NCBI RefSeq assembly: GCF_900113955.1 | Contig: NZ_FORH01000003.1 | Span: 372,001 to 436,000 of the forward strand | Length of the DNA stretch: 64,000 bases | Source: Celeribacter neptunius | GTDB lineage: Bacteria; Pseudomonadota; Alphaproteobacteria; Rhodobacterales; Rhodobacteraceae | Direction of reading: 5' to 3' | Shown: one piece after another, positions 63,482-64,000 of the stretch | How the letters are laid out: every line of letters starts with the position of its first letter | Numbering within the stretch: position 1 is the stretch's first letter | Program-made: the position numbers and the translations under genes | The notes under the pieces: model-generated | What the model saw: only the letters and a program-made list of their open reading frames with translations | Databases searched by the model: none | Told to the model about the DNA's origin: nothing

Positions 63482-64000
63482 TTACGCGTCTGCAGCTTCG
63501 GCAGCCGGCTCATCCTTTTTCAGGATTTCGGCGACTTTCTTGCCACGGCGCTGAGCCACGGAACGCGGGGAAGCCTCTTTCTTGAGACCGTCGAGCGTGG
63601 CGCGGATCATGTTGTACGGGTTCTGGGAGCCGATGGATTTGGCAACCACGTCCTGCACGCCGAGCATTTCGAACACGGCACGCATCGGACCACCGGCGAT
63701 GATCCCGGTACCGGTCGGTGCGGTGCGCATGACGACTTTACCGGCGCCGTGACGACCTTCGACGTCGTGGTGCAGGGTGCGGCCCTCTTTGAGAGCAACG
63801 CGGATCATCTGACGCTTGGCTTGCTCGGTGGCTTTGCGAATGGCCTCGGGGACCTCTTTCGCTTTGCCTTTGCCGAAGCCGACGCGGCCTTTTTGGTCGC
63901 CCACAACCACGAGAGCAGCAAAGCCGAAACGCTTACCACCTTTCACGGTTTTGGACACGCGGTTGATCGCAACCAGACGATCGGCGAATTCCGGAGCTTC
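63482..64000 (-). CDS. rpsE: 30S ribosomal protein S5 (5' partial)
   Basis: The frame stays open to the window edge; 172 residues are visible, missing about 15 at the N-terminus. [40 protein letters not shown] and the [15 protein letters not shown] segment define S5. A start within the frame (63958) is not the real one because [11 protein letters not shown] continues upstream. Confidence 0.97.
   Translation of the reverse strand, partial: EAPEFADRLVAINRVSKTVKGGKRFGFAALVVVGDQKGRVGFGKGKAKEVPEAIRKATEQAKRQMIRVALKEGRTLHHDVEGRHGAGKVVMRTAPTGTGIIAGGPMRAVFEMLGVQDVVAKSIGSQNPYNMIRATLDGLKKEASPRSVAQRRGKKVAEILKKDEPAAEAADA

Noticed and set aside
1-64000. CRISPR array
   Set aside because: No regularly spaced identical repeats with unique spacers were found; the 42-bp register at 19810 is three operator-like palindromes only.

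Overview
The window looks like a chromosomal segment of a marine alphaproteobacterium of the Rhodobacteraceae/Roseobacter group. The reasons are high GC outside one island, a complete aapJQMP transporter, the rpmH-rnpA-yidD-yidC-yihA-argB block, an ATP12-family chaperone, a LuxR/LuxI pair, small DUF1127 proteins and the spc/alpha ribosomal operon end. Genus cannot be fixed from the sequence alone; Celeribacter or Thioclava-like relatives are a guess.

Layout. 1-2410: end of a bile acid:sodium symporter gene with two short-chain dehydrogenases. 2411-3258: IS3 debris. 3259-12826: a catabolic locus with an IclR regulator and a well-placed palindromic operator, an AhpD-like protein, an aspartase/fumarase-superfamily lyase, a tripartite tricarboxylate transporter (TctCBA), a sulfurtransferase, an MmgE/PrpD protein and an FAD-linked dehydrogenase. 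Together these suggest uptake and cleavage of a polycarboxylate. 12827-16422: decaying DNA with a deleted IS3 element, a two-component pair whose response regulator carries two compensating frameshifts, and a DUF4173 gene cut short by another IS3 remnant. 16423-21788: an NtrC-like regulator with an altered GAFTGA loop, a Cache/HAMP kinase and an OFA-type MFS transporter, with three operator-like palindromes spaced exactly 42 bp in front of the transporter.

22181-32822 is a roughly 10.6-kb integrative island inserted in the 3' end of tRNA-Arg(ACG). Its ends are a 29-bp direct repeat (28/29 identical), and both carry a second 21-bp repeat that could be an integrase arm site. It is visibly AT-richer than its surroundings. 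It holds a tyrosine integrase, a predicted protein with family-A-polymerase-like motifs, a displaced RHS toxin tip with a putative immunity gene, an XRE/ImmA metalloprotease with an unknown partner behind a 19-bp inverted repeat, a serine resolvase and three exported proteins. This is the most likely place for an undescribed system.

32807-59655 and beyond is core genome: tRNA-Arg, a kinase/FAD reductase/TVP38 operon, rpmH-rnpA-yidD-ttcA, a degenerate-GGDEF/EAL protein, yidC, yihA, argB, a SixA-like phosphatase, aapJQMP, ATP12-HAD-rluC-crcB-rarA, the luxR-luxI quorum-sensing pair, then (minus strand) rpsE-rpmD // rplO-secY-adk-rpsM-rpsK-rpoA-rplQ. The ribosomal operon is split between rpmD and rplO by about 3 kb holding an ECF sigma/anti-sigma operon, a COG4315 secreted protein, DUF1127 and two tiny ORFs. 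A clear terminator follows rpmD and a plausible promoter precedes rplO. The 5' end of the first gene and of rpsE lie outside the window.
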